Assembly (NCBI RefSeq): GCF_002288925.2
Contig: NW_022098043.1
Span: 10,427,489-10,491,488 of the forward strand
DNA length: 64,000 nucleotides
DNA from: Delphinapterus leucas
Taxonomy: Eukaryota > Chordata > Mammalia > Artiodactyla > Monodontidae
Reading direction: 5' to 3'
Position numbers and translations under genes: made by a program. A model generated the notes under the pieces. The model was not told the origin of the DNA. It was given only the letters and a program-made list of their open reading frames with translations, and searched no databases. How positions within the stretch are numbered: position 1 is the stretch's first letter; every line of letters begins with the position of its first letter. Below, piece by piece: positions 62,718-64,000 of the stretch.

Positions 62718-64000
62718 CTGCAGAGACAGACGGCACACACAGGGTTAAGTGTCGAGGTGACTGAGATGCTGACATTTGACAGCAAGACCTTGGTCTGAAC
62801 CACCCGAGGGGCTGTTAAACCTGCAGATTCCTGGGTCCCCTTCAGGCCCCGAGTGAAGCCCCTGAGAGTGGAGCCAGAAAGGGGGCAGGTTCCTCTCCAG
62901 GCAGCTCCTATGCACTCGCACTTGACCATCGCTCTCCTAGAACCTTCTGGCCAAAAGGAGGCTGAATGAAACTCTGGGCCAGCAGAGGGATTTTCAAACC
63001 AGGCAACTTCCAGATAAGATATGTTGAAAACCACTAATGCCCACCCCCCATATTTTACAAACAGGGAAAATGAGGTCCACGGAAGACACGCAATTGCCCG
63101 AGGCCACGGGGACGGTAAGTGCATCCCCCAGGGAAGCACAATGGAGGGGGATCCTCAGGTCAACAGAGCCCCTCTGCAGACGACCCCTCCAGGACCAGAG
63201 GGCTGGGTCCGCAGTCTGGGGGCTCCGTCTGTAATGGGTTGTCACTGAGAACCACCAGCCGCTTGTTCCTTGTGCATCTGCTGTCCCAAACCCCATGCCT
63301 CTGGTGGCTCTCTGGGGCCTGTTTCCTGAGCTAGACCTGCCCGTCTCTCTCTCCCTGTCCACAACATTGGCCAGGACAGCAATGTGAGGAGATGGCCTGG
63401 CCCTTTCATGGGCCTTGCTGGAAACTCCAGCCAGACTGAAGGAGAAGGAGGCTGAGTGGGGAGAGCTCCAAGGTGCCCCCAGGAGAAATGCAGCACCGCT
63501 GGACCTTTTGACAGGCAGGTGCTGCCCTCTGCTGGTCCTGAGGGCCCGGCCAATCCCAGCCCTGCTAGAATATTCTAATAAAGTCTCTAATGGCCATGGG
63601 TGAGGGGACCCAAAGAGGTCACCGCATCCAGCCCCCTCATTTAGGAGTTGGCAAACTTGAAGTTTGGTGGGTGGGGGGATGTGACTGGTTCAAGGTCACA
63701 CAGCAAGTTAATGGCAAAGTCGGGGCTGGAATTCACTTCCGAATCCCAGCCCAGTGCTCTTTCTGGTTGAACTCTACCCAGAGGCCAGACTGCCAGGCTG
63801 GAGACCTTGGCACTCTGGGGTACAACTTATGCCAGGCCTCCTGGGCACCCTCAGCCCCCTGTTCCCCATCACTTTGCTTCTTGGGGGGCCACATCCAGCT
63901 GGGTGCCTGGCCCTTTCTGCCACGCAGCTGCTCCTGTCCTCTCAGACGGGGAGGGGGCAACCGCAGCCCTGGCTCAGACGTTTCCATGGCAACTCCAGCA
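62718..64000 (-). other. ARHGEF10L: ARHGEF10L intron (partial)
   Basis: Sequence 5' of the first visible exon. It contains MIR-like fragments (about 63030-63130 and 63610-63770). I do not recognise a further coding exon before the window ends. Confidence 0.7.

Noticed and set aside
62705..63139. Possible further ARHGEF10L exon (144-codon minus frame)
   Set aside because: Only 62631-62717 is flanked by a good acceptor and donor. The upstream peptide shows no propeller-like or recognised sequence.

Overview
This is mammalian nuclear DNA, most likely from a toothed whale. The main evidence is at least ten young CHR-type, tRNA-derived SINEs (head 'ggcttccctggtggcgcagt'), a family typical of cetaceans. 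Several have poly-A tails and matching target-site duplications. Older L2, MIR, L1, MaLR-LTR and hAT fossils fill much of the remainder. The species cannot be named from the sequence alone.

The only protein-coding gene I can support is ARHGEF10L (Rho guanine nucleotide exchange factor 10-like), on the minus strand with its 5' part beyond position 64000. Seven GT-AG coding exons are visible, at 62631-62717, 60727-60953, 58934-59088, 51931-52079, 32037-32211, 24510-24632 and 22640-23178. Their phases join without a break into 1455 nt: the last 484 residues plus a TAG stop. This is the C-terminal WD40-like (beta-propeller) half; the catalytic DH-PH part is not in the window. A 3'UTR of about 530 nt with an AATAAA signal follows.

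The striking structure is a head-to-tail duplication with a 4066-bp period (copy A 16454-20519, copy B 20520-24585). It includes the whole terminal exon, the 3'UTR and part of the penultimate exon. The copies look identical, so the event is very recent or the assembly is false. Each copy also holds an 82-bp tandem duplication of the penultimate exon's donor region, bounded by the 8-bp repeat CCCAGAGC, and both rearrangements end at the same exon bases. Reading in gene direction, the complete penultimate exon meets terminal exon copy B first, so the encoded protein should be unchanged.

Layout: 1-18 kb is the 3' intergenic flank (L2, MIR, SINEs, (TG)n, an octamer cluster, a degenerate minisatellite); 16.5-24.6 kb is the duplicated gene end; 24.6-64 kb is introns and exons of ARHGEF10L. 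The introns carry a 41-bp minisatellite, a 640-bp GGAT array, a G-run cluster and several AT-rich unique blocks rich in homeobox-type sites. I see no undescribed multi-gene system. The items most worth a second look are the duplication, the octamer cluster and the two related minisatellites.
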